This document shows, in pieces, positions 7,542-16,941 of a DNA stretch of 64,000 nucleotides. The notes beneath the pieces were generated by a model. It did not search any database, had not been told where the DNA came from, and saw only the letters and a list, made by a program, of their open reading frames with translations. The DNA is taken from assembly GCF_004103715.1 (NCBI RefSeq), contig NZ_CP035282.1:1044673-1108672 (forward strand), in the 5' to 3' direction. A program made the translations under genes and the position numbers. The stretch is from Acidilutibacter cellobiosedens. Its GTDB lineage: Bacteria; Bacillota; Clostridia; Tissierellales; Acidilutibacteraceae. The first letter of the stretch is position 1; each line of letters opens with the position of its first letter.

Positions 7542-7878
7542 ATACAAACATCTCCTTTCACCAATTAGTATTCCCATAATTCCTAAACTATTTATATAGC
7601 TTGAATTTTTCGATTTACATGCAACGATCCAGAATTCTTTTAATCTGAATAAAAAAATAAATGGCTTACTTCAAAGGGTAAGCCATTTTATGAGTAATTA
7701 TAACTCATATAGTCCAGCAAAGCGAAACATAAAAGCAGGGCATCCTATGCATCCTTTGTTTTTTTACAGGAACATGTGCAGACCCATTATAAAAGTTCAA
7801 AATATTTTTGAAAAAGCGGACACGAGATATCCGTTATTTTTAAATGGAATAAAGTTAAAAAATTTATAGAAGAATTAC
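7542..7878. other. Intergenic region with two hairpins
   Basis: No gene seen. A 10-bp stem AATGGCTTAC (7660-7669) / GTAAGCCATT (7678-7687) is followed on the minus strand by a T-rich tract, so it would terminate reverse transcription, though no reverse gene lies to its right. A second weak stem lies near 7815-7833 (AGCGGA with TCCGTT) and ends in T residues on the plus strand. Confidence 0.5.
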
Positions 7879-7927
7879 TTGACAGTTAAAATAAAATATT
7901 GTAATGTAAGTAAGTAAGTACTTACAT
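7879..7927 (+). promoter_or_regulatory. TetR-type promoter/operator
   Basis: TTGACA (7879-7884), 17-bp spacer, TAATGT (7902-7907). Overlapping the -10 is ATGTAAGTA (7904-7912), mirrored perfectly by TACTTACAT (7919-7927) with a 6-bp centre; GTAA repeats fill the middle. A palindrome over the start site of a TetR gene implies autorepression and joint control of the MMPL exporter. Confidence 0.8.
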
Positions 7928-7947
7928 AATGAAAGGAGGATGTGCAA

Positions 7948-8511
7948 TTGGACGCAGACAAAAGATTGAGTAAAGAAGAACGAAGAGTTCAAATATTGGA
8001 TGCTGCTATGGATGTTTTTATAGCGAAGGGGTTTAGTAATAGTACGACATTGGAAATTGCTAAAGCTGCAGGTATATCTGAAGTAACATTGTTTCGTTAC
8101 TTTTCGTCTAAGAAGGAAATCTTTTTAGAAGGGATTGAGCCCATCTTGTTTGGTTCTCTAAAGAAGGCATTGGATACTTCTAAAAGTTATAGCATGGCAG
8201 AAAAAGTAGAATATATGTTAATTGAAAGAATAAGTTATATTTCTATGCATCGCGAGGTCATTAAGCTAATTTTAAAGGAGGCTGCATTGCTAAAAGAATT
8301 AGGTAGTGAAAGTTTCATTGAGAAGACAATTCAATTAATGAAAAGTATGTTAAGTCAAACTGGGATAAAGCTTGATAATGAAGACTTTACGTTAAGATTA
8401 TTAATGGGTTCCATACTATCTTTTTTGTATATGCCAGAGGACAATGAAACAAGTATAAAAAAATACGTGAGCAAGGTGACATCAATTCTATTAGATGAAA
8501 TAAAAAATTAG
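7948..8511 (+). CDS. TetR/AcrR-family repressor
   Basis: 187 residues using TTG at 7948, eight bases after AGGAGG; GTG at 7942 is only two bases from it. The N-terminal HTH is clear: RRVQILDAAMDVFIAKGFSN, then TLEIAKAAGISEVTLFRYFS with SKKEIF, residues about 12-58. The rest is a helical ligand domain with no recognisable specificity. It sits 19 bp before the MMPL transporter, so it presumably represses itself and the pump until a lipophilic or toxic ligand binds. Confidence 0.9.
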   Translation: MDADKRLSKEERRVQILDAAMDVFIAKGFSNSTTLEIAKAAGISEVTLFRYFSSKKEIFLEGIEPILFGSLKKALDTSKSYSMAEKVEYMLIERISYISMHREVIKLILKEAALLKELGSESFIEKTIQLMKSMLSQTGIKLDNEDFTLRLLMGSILSFLYMPEDNETSIKKYVSKVTSILLDEIKN

Positions 8512-8530
8512 AAAGGTTAGGTACATTTCC

Positions 8531-11401
8531 ATGAATAAAGTATTTAATTGGTTAGGCAGTATAATTGAAAGATATCCGTTCAAAGTATTACTTATTTCAA
8601 TTCTGCTATTTTCTATGTTAATATTTGGCGCAACAAAAATAGAAATGGCAACCGGTAATGAAACATTGGTTCAAGATGATAATCCAGTATATATATCGAA
8701 TCAAAAGATGGAGAATACATTTGGTGGGGAATCTATTCTAGTTCTTTTTACAGATAAAACAGAAGGCAATTTACTATCTGTTGAAAACATTAGAAGAATG
8801 TGGAATGTTGAAAAACGGTTCCAATATGACGAGAATATTTTCTCATTTATGAGCCCGGCTAGTATTGTACATCAAATGACGGAAACACAGGGTACTAAGA
8901 TAAAAGAGCAAGTACTTACTTTAAGCGATGGATTAGAAGAAATGGGAACCAAGATGAAAGATATCGGATCGGAATTGAGTGCTAAAGAACTGATGGATAC
9001 AGCTGAAATAGAAAATAAGTTAGAGAATCTTTCTAGTTCAACCGATGCTTTTAATAAACTTATCAATGGTCAGAAGAATATGGCTAATGGTGCAAAGGAA
9101 TTACAAGGTGGTCTATATTCAATCGCCAGTGGGCTAGAGGAGGTATCTGGTCAATTAACTCAATTAAGCAATATGATTGGAGAAAACCAAGAATTAAAAA
9201 TTAAATTAAGTACGATATCAGGGAATATCTATAAAAGCTCTCAGGGTATCAGTACTATGGCTGAAAAGACATCGAATATAAAAACAGGTGCAGACAATAC
9301 AGCCAATGCGCTGAATAATGTAAGTAGTAAGCTATCGAATGAAACTTCTTCAATGAAAGATACATTTGCCAACAGCAATAGCATTCGTCCAGATGAAATG
9401 AAGGAAATGGCAAACGGTTTTATTACCATGGGAGATAACCTTTTAAATATTTCAGAAGGTTTAAGTACATTTTATGCTAAAAGCGAAATGATGGTAGCAG
9501 ACATCCCAACAGACCAGGTAGAATTAGATAATATTTTATATGATGAAGATGGCAATTTAAGAAGTGTATTTTCTAATGTTGTCTTAGATGATAAAAATAG
9601 TTTAATGGTAGTGAAACTTCAGGGCAATTTAGATGACGAGTATAAGAAGCAAGTATCTGAAAATATTGCTGCGGCCTTAGAAGAGGAAGAATTTGAAACA
9701 CTATCTTATGTAGTCTCTGGTAAACCTGTACTTGATACAGCATTAAAAAATGAAATGAAAACAAATATGGTAATTATGGTAGGTCTAGCAGTTGTTATCA
9801 TGCTCATTGTTTTATTTATTGTATTTAAAGTAAAATGGAGAATGCTAAGTTTGGGTATTATCTTAGTGTCAGTAATTGCTACCTTAGGTCTAATGGGTCA
9901 TATAACTGTTCCTGTTACTATGGTGTCTATGGCCGTGTTCCCTATATTAATTGGGTTAGGAATTGACTATTCCATACAGTTTCATAATCGATATGAAGAG
10001 GAAAAATCAGTAAAAACAACATTAAGGAATATAGGTACAGCGGTAGCAATTGCTGTATTAGCAACAGTTTTGGGGTTTGTATCTCTTTATGCATCACCTG
10101 TACCAATGATTCAAGATTTTGGTAAAATGTTGACTATTGGTGTAATCATAAGCTTTATCGGAAGTATATTCTTATTAACGCCAATATTACACTTGAGAGA
10201 TCTATTCGGACTACAGAATAAAGACAATGTAAAATTAGATGTAAAAGAAGTAGAAGAAAAAGACACTTTCTTAAATAAAATACTAAAAGGATCTACAAAA
10301 ACTGTAGTAAAATTCTCAGTGCCAGTATTACTTATAGCTATTATTGCAGCAGGTTTCGGATTTTATCTCGATAATAAAGTAGGTGTCCAGACAGATATTG
10401 AATCCTTCATGCCACAAGATATGAATGCACTACAAGACATCCATACAGTCAGAGATGCCGTAGGATCTACAGACCAGATGGCAATCTATATCAGTGACGA
10501 TAATATATTGGAAAAAAATAATATAAACTGGATACAACAGATAACAAGACATATTCAAGAAAAGTATACGGACGTTGTGGTAGATATAAAATCCATAGAT
10601 ACGTTAGTAAGCAATTTAGGTGAAGATATAAGTGCCGATGAATATGCAGAATTTATTGATGACTTACCAGGGCAACAAGTTAATATGTTTTTGAATAGCG
10701 AACAAAATGAGTCAGTAATACTATTAAATATCGAACATTTGGATACGGAAAGATTACAAGATTTCGTTTCTGAATTAAAAGCAGATTTAAAAGATGCTCC
10801 TATGAATGTAGAAGTAACAGGTAAAAGTGTACTTGATGTAGAAATGGTAAATGGATTGACTTCTGGAAGAGTTTTAATGACTATTATAGGATTAGTACTT
10901 GTGTTCGTAGCTCTTTTAATTGTGTATAGAAATTTTATAAAAGCTTTAGTCCCAATCATACCAGTAATCTTGATTGTAGGAATGTCAAGTGGAATTATGT
11001 ATCTTCTAGGAGTAGATTACACTCCGATTACTACAACCCTTGGTGCTTTAGTTCTAGGTATGGGTACAGAAATGACAGTTATGTTAATGGAAAGATATAT
11101 TGAGGAGCGTAAAATAGGAAAAGATAAATCAGATGCGATAATTCATTCTACTATTATGATAGGCAAGGCTATCGTGGCATCAGGTCTTACTACAGTAGGC
11201 GGATTCTCAGTATTAATGCTATCTGAATTTGTAATTCTAAAAGATTTTGGATTGATGACAGTAATCAATATATCATTAGCATTACTAAGTACATTTATTA
11301 TACTACCACCAATCCTTTCAATTTGTGATCGATTCCTTTTAAGTAAAAAAGAAAAGGAGGAAGCTGAAAATGCTTCACAAGAAATTATTCATGAAATTTA
11401 G
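8531..11401 (+). CDS. MMPL/RND-family membrane transporter
   Basis: 956 residues with the two-fold RND layout: TM1 near residues 18-38, a large extracytoplasmic loop (40-395) with long helical, Ser/Asn-rich coiled segments, TM2-6 (about 405-555) containing GLGIDYSIQFHNRYEEE, a second TM7 near 595-615, second loop (620-770), and TM8-12 (about 775-935) containing GMGTEMTVMLMERY. The paired GxGxD/E-type motifs in TM4 and TM10 are proton-relay positions of this superfamily. Such HAE3/MMPL proteins export lipids, hopanoids or hydrophobic drugs. It forms a two-gene unit with the TetR gene. Confidence 0.9.
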   Translation: MNKVFNWLGSIIERYPFKVLLISILLFSMLIFGATKIEMATGNETLVQDDNPVYISNQKMENTFGGESILVLFTDKTEGNLLSVENIRRMWNVEKRFQYDENIFSFMSPASIVHQMTETQGTKIKEQVLTLSDGLEEMGTKMKDIGSELSAKELMDTAEIENKLENLSSSTDAFNKLINGQKNMANGAKELQGGLYSIASGLEEVSGQLTQLSNMIGENQELKIKLSTISGNIYKSSQGISTMAEKTSNIKTGADNTANALNNVSSKLSNETSSMKDTFANSNSIRPDEMKEMANGFITMGDNLLNISEGLSTFYAKSEMMVADIPTDQVELDNILYDEDGNLRSVFSNVVLDDKNSLMVVKLQGNLDDEYKKQVSENIAAALEEEEFETLSYVVSGKPVLDTALKNEMKTNMVIMVGLAVVIMLIVLFIVFKVKWRMLSLGIILVSVIATLGLMGHITVPVTMVSMAVFPILIGLGIDYSIQFHNRYEEEKSVKTTLRNIGTAVAIAVLATVLGFVSLYASPVPMIQDFGKMLTIGVIISFIGSIFLLTPILHLRDLFGLQNKDNVKLDVKEVEEKDTFLNKILKGSTKTVVKFSVPVLLIAIIAAGFGFYLDNKVGVQTDIESFMPQDMNALQDIHTVRDAVGSTDQMAIYISDDNILEKNNINWIQQITRHIQEKYTDVVVDIKSIDTLVSNLGEDISADEYAEFIDDLPGQQVNMFLNSEQNESVILLNIEHLDTERLQDFVSELKADLKDAPMNVEVTGKSVLDVEMVNGLTSGRVLMTIIGLVLVFVALLIVYRNFIKALVPIIPVILIVGMSSGIMYLLGVDYTPITTTLGALVLGMGTEMTVMLMERYIEERKIGKDKSDAIIHSTIMIGKAIVASGLTTVGGFSVLMLSEFVILKDFGLMTVINISLALLSTFIILPPILSICDRFLLSKKEKEEAENASQEIIHEI

Positions 11402-11492
11402 GAATGATTAACTTGGCAATAGAGCCTTCTATACATTCTATAAATTAGCTATTGGAAAATGGCTTACAAAATGAAAAAAAGTTTTTATAGCT

Positions 11493-11538
11493 GAGCCATA
11501 CATGAAGCCAATTGAGGTTTTGCGTATGGCTCTTTTTT
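11493..11538 (+). terminator. Terminator of the TetR-MMPL operon
   Basis: GAGCCATAC (11493-11501) pairs with GTATGGCTC (11524-11532), extended inward by GAAGCC/GGTTTT wobble pairs, followed by a T6 tract. It also separates this operon from the convergent Crp/Fnr gene. Confidence 0.85.
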
Positions 11539-11559
11539 ATTACTTATTTTTAGGTATTG

Positions 11560-12231
11560 CTATTGATTGGCGGCCTTTTTATATTTCAATAGAGTAATTG
11601 TATCTGAGTCAAATTGAATCAGCCCATCTTTTCTCATTTTTGCTAACTCTCGAGATAAAGATGTACGTTGAACCCCGATTTTTTCAGCAAGTGCCTTTTT
11701 GGTTATATTTAGTTTGATGTGATTAGAATTTTGTTTTTTACTTTCGTAATTAAGATAATTCATAATGCTTTCACGTATTGTTCTATTGATATAATGTTTT
11801 ATCTTATCTCCGAGAATGAATGTACGGTCAGAAATAAGTTCTAAGTATGTTCGTAAAAATATAGGATTATTACAGATCAATTCAAACAGCACTTCCCTAT
11901 CAATTTCTAAAATATCCGTGGGCAATTGTGTTAATACGGTCATAGGATAATAAGGATTTTTTGAAAACAGTAGATTTCCGCCTAAAATATCATCTTTGTA
12001 AAACTCTGAGATTGTAAGCAGATTTCCAGATTCGTCAATACGATCTACAACAACCTTGCCAAATAAGACTATTTCTAATTTATTACATAATTCCCCATCA
12101 AAATGGACAACGCTACTTTTCTTATAAGAAGTAACCTTAAACTTTCCACTATTAAGGTTAGTAAGTATATCCTCATCTGATAAAGATTTTATTAATGCTG
12201 TACTTCTGATTAAATTAATATTCTGAGTCAT
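11560..12231 (-). CDS. Crp/Fnr-family transcriptional regulator
   Basis: 223 residues. Cyclic-nucleotide-binding-like beta barrel in the first half (HFDGELCNKLEIVLFGKVVV, residues about 43-62), dimer helix, and a C-terminal winged HTH (ITKKALAEKIGVQRTSLSRELAKM, about 175-198). Only one Cys cluster candidate is present, so it is not a classical [4Fe-4S] Fnr; it resembles the Crp-like regulators placed beside Hcp and ferredoxin genes in clostridia, which respond to nitrosative or redox stress. It is divergent from the NapH-like gene with palindromes between them. Confidence 0.88.
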   Translation of the reverse strand: MTQNINLIRSTALIKSLSDEDILTNLNSGKFKVTSYKKSSVVHFDGELCNKLEIVLFGKVVVDRIDESGNLLTISEFYKDDILGGNLLFSKNPYYPMTVLTQLPTDILEIDREVLFELICNNPIFLRTYLELISDRTFILGDKIKHYINRTIRESIMNYLNYESKKQNSNHIKLNITKKALAEKIGVQRTSLSRELAKMRKDGLIQFDSDTITLLKYKKAANQ

Positions 12232-12248
12232 ATATAATCTCCTTATGT

Positions 12249-12298
12249 GTTACCAAGGTAACGCCCTTTTTAATATTATAGCGTTATAATATTAAAAA
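12249..12298. promoter_or_regulatory. Divergent promoter region with two nested palindromes
   Basis: GTTACC-AA-GGTAAC (12249-12262) is a 14-bp Crp/Fnr-like operator candidate close to the regulator's ribosome site. Next to it TTTTTAATATTATA (12267-12280) is mirrored exactly by TATAATATTAAAAA (12285-12298), giving a TATAAT-type -10 element in both directions. The arrangement suits a regulator controlling itself and the divergent ferredoxin gene. Confidence 0.7.
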
Positions 12299-12323
12299 AT
12301 CAATAAAATGATGGAGGTGTCAT

Positions 12324-12953
12324 ATGAAGTATATTATATCAGCAATACGAATATTGTTCTTAGCACTGTTTTTATTTTTAGTACTGAATGGAAAAATGAT
12401 GCTTTGGCTTGCTTTATTTGCGGTAAGTCTCATAGTAGCATTGCTGTTTGGTAGAGTATATTGTGGTTATGTCTGTCCGATGAATACGTTGATGATTCCG
12501 ACAGAATGGCTTTCAAAAAAGCTGAAGTTACAGACGGATAAGTCTCCCAAATGGCTTCGCTCGGGAAAATTTGCATGGTTTGCATTGATAGGAAGCATTG
12601 CAGTCATGCTACTTGCAAAAAAAGTATTACATAAAAATATTCCTATTTTGCTTATTTGGTTGGTTGTTTCAATACTCATAACACTCAGATACAAGCCAGC
12701 TGTATTTCACAATCTAATATGCCCATTTGGAGCAATTCAGAAAGTCTTTGGAAGATTTGCTAAGTTTTCAGAAAAGGTAAATAAAGAAAGTTGTATTGGA
12801 TGCAAGCTTTGTGAGAAGGTTTGTCCTTCCGAAGCAATAGAGGTTAAATCAATAGATAAAAAGGCTAAAATTGAAACTTCACTATGTTTGCAATGTACTA
12901 ATTGTCAACAAGTATGTCCGAAGAATGCCATTCACTACTCAAAACAAGTATAA
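12324..12953 (+). CDS. NapH/CcoG-like membrane 4Fe-4S protein
   Basis: 209 residues. About four membrane helices (residues 4-24, 28-47, 78-98, 103-122) with the cytoplasmic CGYVCPM motif near 51 and CPFGAIQ near 133, followed by a 2[4Fe-4S] ferredoxin domain: CIGCKLCEKVCP near 157 and CLQCTNCQQVCP near 189. This matches NapH-type proteins that pass electrons between the membrane and soluble partners. GGAGG precedes the ATG. Divergence from the Crp/Fnr gene implies redox or nitric-oxide control; the electron donor and acceptor are unknown. Confidence 0.85.
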   Translation: MKYIISAIRILFLALFLFLVLNGKMMLWLALFAVSLIVALLFGRVYCGYVCPMNTLMIPTEWLSKKLKLQTDKSPKWLRSGKFAWFALIGSIAVMLLAKKVLHKNIPILLIWLVVSILITLRYKPAVFHNLICPFGAIQKVFGRFAKFSEKVNKESCIGCKLCEKVCPSEAIEVKSIDKKAKIETSLCLQCTNCQQVCPKNAIHYSKQV

Positions 12954-13033
12954 GTTGTTTTTGTGTAGTGGCTAAGTTAAGTATTAATCTTTTTAATCTA
13001 AGTTATGATATTAAATATAAGGAGAATGATAAA

Positions 13034-13348
13034 ATGATTGAGCAAGTATATAAAATATCAACTGGCAACGAAAAAGCAGTAGAAAAGGTTATTTATGATG
13101 AGAACCTTCATTATCTACACATGGTTTTTAACAAAGGAGAAGGATTGCCAGAGCATTTTTCAAATTCTAATGTTTATATGACAGTAGTAAGAGGTACACT
13201 TTCTATCGGTCTTAACGATCAGGATATTCATGAATATTCAAAGGGTACTTTACTAAAGATTCCTGTAAAAACAAAAATGAACGTTAAAAACTTGAATGAT
13301 GACACGTTGGAATTGATTGTTGTAAAAGCGCCGGCTCCTAAAATATAA
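13034..13348 (+). CDS. Cupin-domain protein, intact copy
   Basis: 104 residues from the ATG at 13034 (AAGGAGAATG upstream); the longer frame starts inside the ferredoxin gene and is rejected. A single conserved-barrel cupin: [20 protein letters not shown] (about 35-54) is motif 1, with His41 and likely metal contacts, and [15 protein letters not shown] (about 75-89) is motif 2. Function unknown; such single cupins often follow redox genes in clostridia. It is nearly identical to the truncated copy at 634-844. Confidence 0.85.
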   Translation: MIEQVYKISTGNEKAVEKVIYDENLHYLHMVFNKGEGLPEHFSNSNVYMTVVRGTLSIGLNDQDIHEYSKGTLLKIPVKTKMNVKNLNDDTLELIVVKAPAPKI

Positions 13349-13368
13349 AACGTAAAGCGAGGCACGAA

Positions 13369-15060
13369 ATGAGTAAATTAAGCATTAAGATTTTAAAGAT
13401 AGTAATGATAATATCACTTTTATCAATGGTTATCTTAGGGGTAACCAATATTTATGTTTTTAAGTCTATATTTTCTAATCTTCAAACGGAGGCTGTAGAC
13501 ATCGTTAAAGACTCGGTTAATTCCATTTCTGAGGACGAATTGCAAAAAGTAATTCTTAATAAATCTATGGATAGCATTGAATATAAGAATCTACAAGAAT
13601 CTATGATGATATTTAAAAGTGACAAAGATATTAAGTACCTTTATACAATGATAAAGGGAGAAGATAATAAGGCGTACATGGTGGTTGATGCATCGTTAGA
13701 AAATGCATCTCCTTTTGGAGAAGAATATGAATTAGAAGATGCAATGAATAAAGCATTTAACGGTGAGGTATCATTTACAGAGAATCCAGTATCAGATGAG
13801 GATGGCACATTTATTTCTGCTTATGCACCAATAAAAGATTCCTCTGGAAAAGTAATCGCAATTGTAGGTGCTGATAAAGATGTTGCTACTTTCGCTTACA
13901 TACAAACAACAATGTTAAAAACCGCAGTTAAAATTATCGTAGCTATTATAGCATTGTCCGTTATATTGAGCATTATATTAACAAAAAAAATTACTGCAAG
14001 TGTGAATGAAGTAGTCATTGGCTTAAATAAAATGTCACAAGGGGATTTAACAGTATCTGTTAATGTAAATTCAAAGGATGAAATTCAAACAATTTCAAAA
14101 TCAATTGATCATGTTAGGAATAATATGGTAGAGATGCTTAGTAAGTCAAAGCAGTTATGTGAAGCAGTAATGGATGGAAGTATCAATCTATCAGCTGCAT
14201 CGGATCAAATGGCTGCATCTTCAGAGGAAGTATCATCAGCAATACAAGAAGTTGCAAAAGGAATGAATTCTCAGTCGAATGAAATGGCTAAGATTAATGA
14301 AATTATGAACACTTTTGGTCTGAAAATTGATGATACCGTAAAAGGCATTGGTGAAATAAATTCAAAAATAGAAATAATCAACTCAAAAGCCCAAAACAGC
14401 AATCATGATTTAGTAACGCTTGAAGATGGGATGAAGGAGTTGGATGATTCATTTACGGTAATGAATCAAGAGATAAAAGATTTAGGTGTTTATTTATCAC
14501 AAATTGGTGAAGTTACAAATCTTATCAATAGTATTGCAGAACAGACTAATCTACTTGCTTTAAATGCTGCAATTGAAGCGGCTAGAGCAGGTGAAACGGG
14601 AAAAGGCTTTGCCGTTGTAGCAGATGAAATCCGAAAACTTGCCGAACAATCTAAAAATTCAGCTTCTAATATAAGTAGTCTACTTGATAATGTGACTATT
14701 AAAAGCAATTTGGTAGTAAAAACATCAGAAAATATGAATGGAAAATTAATCGAACAGGATAAGGTAATTAATAACTCTATAAAATCTTTTAAGGATATTA
14801 TCGATAATGTAGAAGAGATAATTACAAGAATCAATGCCATAAACAATCATATGAATGATATCAATATAGAAAAAGTAAATATTATTCAAAGTGTTGAAGA
14901 AACAGCTTCCGTATCAGAGGAAGTTTCAGCTTCTTCAGAAGAGATCGCGGCATCCTCCCAAGAATTAAGTGCATCCTCTGAGGAGGTTGCAGCGGCAACG
15001 CAAGAATTAAGCGAGTTATCAAAAAATATGATGGAGACTATGGAACAATTTAAAATTTAG
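13369..15060 (+). CDS. Methyl-accepting chemotaxis protein
   Basis: 563 residues. TM1 at about 10-30, extracytoplasmic sensing region 31-185 (single Cache-like, with [15 protein letters not shown] and [27 protein letters not shown]), TM2 at about 187-207, HAMP linker, and a cytoplasmic signalling domain with the tip motif [20 protein letters not shown] near residue 387. Ser/Ala-rich heptads at both ends ([31 protein letters not shown]) are methylation helices. No che genes are nearby. It starts 20 bp after the cupin, so may share its transcript. Confidence 0.92.
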   Translation: MSKLSIKILKIVMIISLLSMVILGVTNIYVFKSIFSNLQTEAVDIVKDSVNSISEDELQKVILNKSMDSIEYKNLQESMMIFKSDKDIKYLYTMIKGEDNKAYMVVDASLENASPFGEEYELEDAMNKAFNGEVSFTENPVSDEDGTFISAYAPIKDSSGKVIAIVGADKDVATFAYIQTTMLKTAVKIIVAIIALSVILSIILTKKITASVNEVVIGLNKMSQGDLTVSVNVNSKDEIQTISKSIDHVRNNMVEMLSKSKQLCEAVMDGSINLSAASDQMAASSEEVSSAIQEVAKGMNSQSNEMAKINEIMNTFGLKIDDTVKGIGEINSKIEIINSKAQNSNHDLVTLEDGMKELDDSFTVMNQEIKDLGVYLSQIGEVTNLINSIAEQTNLLALNAAIEAARAGETGKGFAVVADEIRKLAEQSKNSASNISSLLDNVTIKSNLVVKTSENMNGKLIEQDKVINNSIKSFKDIIDNVEEIITRINAINNHMNDINIEKVNIIQSVEETASVSEEVSASSEEIAASSQELSASSEEVAAATQELSELSKNMMETMEQFKI

Positions 15061-15130
15061 GCTTTTTAGGAGAATTAAAATTAATGTACAGGCTATCAAC
15101 TAAGGGATCTTCTTGGCTGACAGTGTGGCG

Positions 15131-15188
15131 AATAGCAATTGAAAAGAAAGTAGGAGAAACCATTAGGATTATTGATTATTCACATTAA
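15131..15188 (+). pseudogene. 3' scrap of a second CGGC-domain gene
   Basis: Translation from 15131 gives RIAIEKKVGETIRIIDYSH followed by stop, versus MRAAIEKKVGEIIKIIDYTH at the end of the intact CGGC gene (6603-6662). The match is at DNA level too. No upstream coding remains, so the rest of the gene has been lost, apparently where the chemoreceptor segment now ends. Confidence 0.75.
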
Positions 15189-15575
15189 TAGTGAAGTTAC
15201 ATATAAAACAAGCGCCATGGATATGTTTCCATCTGTACTTAGCACAAAAATACGGTAGATATGTTTCAGAGAATAGAAGGTTCCAAAGTTTCCCGTTCTG
15301 TTCTCTTGAGAAGCATGTCCAATTGAAAGAAACGGAATTTGTAGAAGTAGAAAAGATCGTATGATTATATTTTTGTATGTATTCTATTGACATACGATAA
15401 AATATATGAGGTCAGTAATTATAGAAATTGTTCGGTTATTTATTCTCCCCTATATGATACGTTTCTATTTTAAGCATGAAGCAAGGTGAGAGATTGCAAA
15501 TCCTTATCGGTAATTTTCTAACACCACACAGGACGCAGGTCTAAGTCGAAGTACAGAGGTAGGTGATAAAATAAT
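15189..15575 (+). other. Unassigned region with a 57-residue frame
   Basis: A frame from GTG at 15191 to 15364 encodes a protein-like but unrecognised peptide (contains HLYLAQKYGRYVSENRRF and ETEFVEVEKIV); it lacks a ribosome site and may be a gene tail. From 15365 to 15575 there is only AT-rich sequence; the left boundary of the mobile module probably lies here but no terminal repeat was found. Confidence 0.4.
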
Positions 15576-15764
15576 ATGAGTGATGAAAAATGGATAGGAT
15601 GCCCTGTTTGTGGTAATAAAACTCGAACAAAAGTAAGGTCTAATACAATCTTAATTAATTTTCCACTTTATTGCCCTAAATGCAAGCAGGAAAGGACAGT
15701 AAATGTACAGCAATTTAAAGTAAAAGTTATCAAAGAGCCAGACGCTAAGACGCAGAGCCGATAA
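15576..15764 (+). CDS. Cysteine-rich KTR-domain protein of conjugative elements
   Basis: 62 residues, two zinc-ribbon CxxC pairs (CPVCGNKTRTKVR near 9-21 and CPKCKQER near 34-41). The C-x2-C-GNKTR motif is the KTR signature found in short proteins carried on Tn916/Tn1549-type integrative elements, commonly next to resistance genes. AGAGGTAGGTGATAAA lies upstream. No function is established. Confidence 0.85.
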   Translation: MSDEKWIGCPVCGNKTRTKVRSNTILINFPLYCPKCKQERTVNVQQFKVKVIKEPDAKTQSR

Positions 15765-15800
15765 CCCGTGATTAATAAGGGTTGTTGGCTCTTTCTTTTT
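15754..15800 (+). terminator. Terminator overlapping the KTR stop codon
   Basis: AGAGCC-GATAACCC (15754-15767) pairs with GGGTT-GTT-GGCTCT (15779-15792), followed by TTTCTTTTT. It begins inside the last codons of the KTR gene. Confidence 0.8.
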
Positions 15801-16283
15801 GTAGTGATTTTGTTATATGTTTGTTGAAATTTTACAAAGGATACAAAACTGTTGTTTTAGAGATAGTTGTAGATATTCGTTCAGCGGCGGTTTTGAAATA
15901 TTATTCAAAGCTACCGTGTTTTTGTTGAAAATATGTTTTTATAAGGTGTATTAAAGTTACCCTTTTTTAAGGACAGGACACGGCGGAATCAAGGGAGGTA
16001 TCGTCGTGTCTATTTCTCATTATCTTGTTTCACCTAATTTTAACTTATTAAAAAAAATCTATATTCTATAATAGCATATTACTGCCATCAATATGAACAC
16101 ACACATCATTATATGCAATTTATTAGGCCATCTTATGCCCGGCTATATTTTCAGTCGGGCATTTTTGTGTCTTTTTTAAACTTTATTCAAAAAATTTCTG
16201 AAAAGTTTGGCAGTTTTGTAATTCTCACCGTAATAGTGGCGAAAGGGGAACAGCGGGGTCACCGCCCGAAAGGGGGTGAGAAT
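15801..16283. other. Non-coding stretch inside the mobile module
   Basis: About 480 bp with no gene. In Tn916-like elements an accessory or resistance gene with its leader usually sits between the KTR-type gene and orf7; here only hairpins remain, including GACACG/CGTGTC around 15977-16013 and a terminator at 16135. This looks like a cargo site that is empty or has been deleted. Confidence 0.5.
16135..16166 (+). terminator. Rho-independent terminator in the module leader
   Basis: ATGCCCG (16135-16141) pairs with CGGGCAT (16156-16162), followed by TTTTTGTGTC and T6. May act as an attenuator ahead of the sigma-factor gene. Confidence 0.75.
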
Positions 16284-16724
16284 GTGAAACCTAACAGCCA
16301 TGAGCAAAGCAAGCGACACGCCTTTGACAGCTTTTGCAAAAAGATACTAAAACATGAGGCAAGGGATTATTACGATGAGCTGAAAAGCCAGCGTAATCGA
16401 GAAGTATCCTTTTCCGATTTGTCTGCAAAGGAAATGGATGAGCTTTATACAGAGGATAGATACTTCGTTACCGAGCAGATTTTCAATGTTTTAGGTCTTG
16501 ATGTCATTGTTACAGATGATGTTATTGCAGGGGCATTACAAAGTTTGCCGGAACGCAAGCGTGATATTATCTTGCTTTCCTATTTCCTTGAGTTGTCTGA
16601 CCGAGAAATTGGGGACAAGCTGAATATGCTGCGTTCAACTGTCCAGTACCAAAGAACAAGCACGTTGCAACAGCTAAAAAATTTTATGGAGGGAGATACC
16701 TATGAGCGACAAGACAAGAAATAA
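16284..16724 (+). CDS. Sigma-70-like factor, Tn916 Orf7 type
   Basis: 146 residues starting at GTG 16284, with AAGGGGGTGAG just upstream; the longer frame would begin inside the terminator. The C-terminal sigma region 4 is clear: ALQSLPERKRDIILLSYFLE then LSDREIGDKLNMLRSTVQYQ (residues about 90-130). The N-terminal half matches the shorter sigma region 2-like segment of Orf7 proteins of Tn916/Tn1549 elements, where the factor helps switch on excision and transfer genes. It overlaps the next gene by 23 bp. Confidence 0.88.
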   Translation: MKPNSHEQSKRHAFDSFCKKILKHEARDYYDELKSQRNREVSFSDLSAKEMDELYTEDRYFVTEQIFNVLGLDVIVTDDVIAGALQSLPERKRDIILLSYFLELSDREIGDKLNMLRSTVQYQRTSTLQQLKNFMEGDTYERQDKK

Positions 16725-16941
16725 TCATCTGCTTTCCTACCCTGTTATTGTATTAGCCTCTGGTGGCGATGTGGATGCTATCAATGCTGTTCTGAAACAT
16801 TATGAAGGGTACATAGCAGCATTGTCTATGAGGACATTTTACGATGAAAGCGGCAATCCCCATCTGTGTGTAGATGAGGCATTACGCCGCAGGCTGGAAA
16901 CTAAGCTGATTACAAAAATCTTAACTTTTAATGCGGCTTAA
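16702..16941 (+). CDS. Tn916 Orf8-like helix-turn-helix protein
   Basis: 79 residues. Core PVIVLASGGDVDAINAVLKH and FYDESGNPHLCVDEALRRRL are shared with the Orf8 family of conjugative transposons, a short helix-turn-helix-like regulator translated with the sigma factor. Its ATG lies inside the upstream gene. Confidence 0.85.
   Translation: MSDKTRNNHLLSYPVIVLASGGDVDAINAVLKHYEGYIAALSMRTFYDESGNPHLCVDEALRRRLETKLITKILTFNAA

Noticed and set aside
7660-7687. Terminator for the small membrane-protein gene
   Set aside because: It lies upstream of that reverse gene's start; the real terminator candidate is at 7099-7128.
15360-15575. Attachment site or terminal repeat of the mobile module
   Set aside because: No convincing direct or inverted match to the right flank after 19815 could be found by eye.
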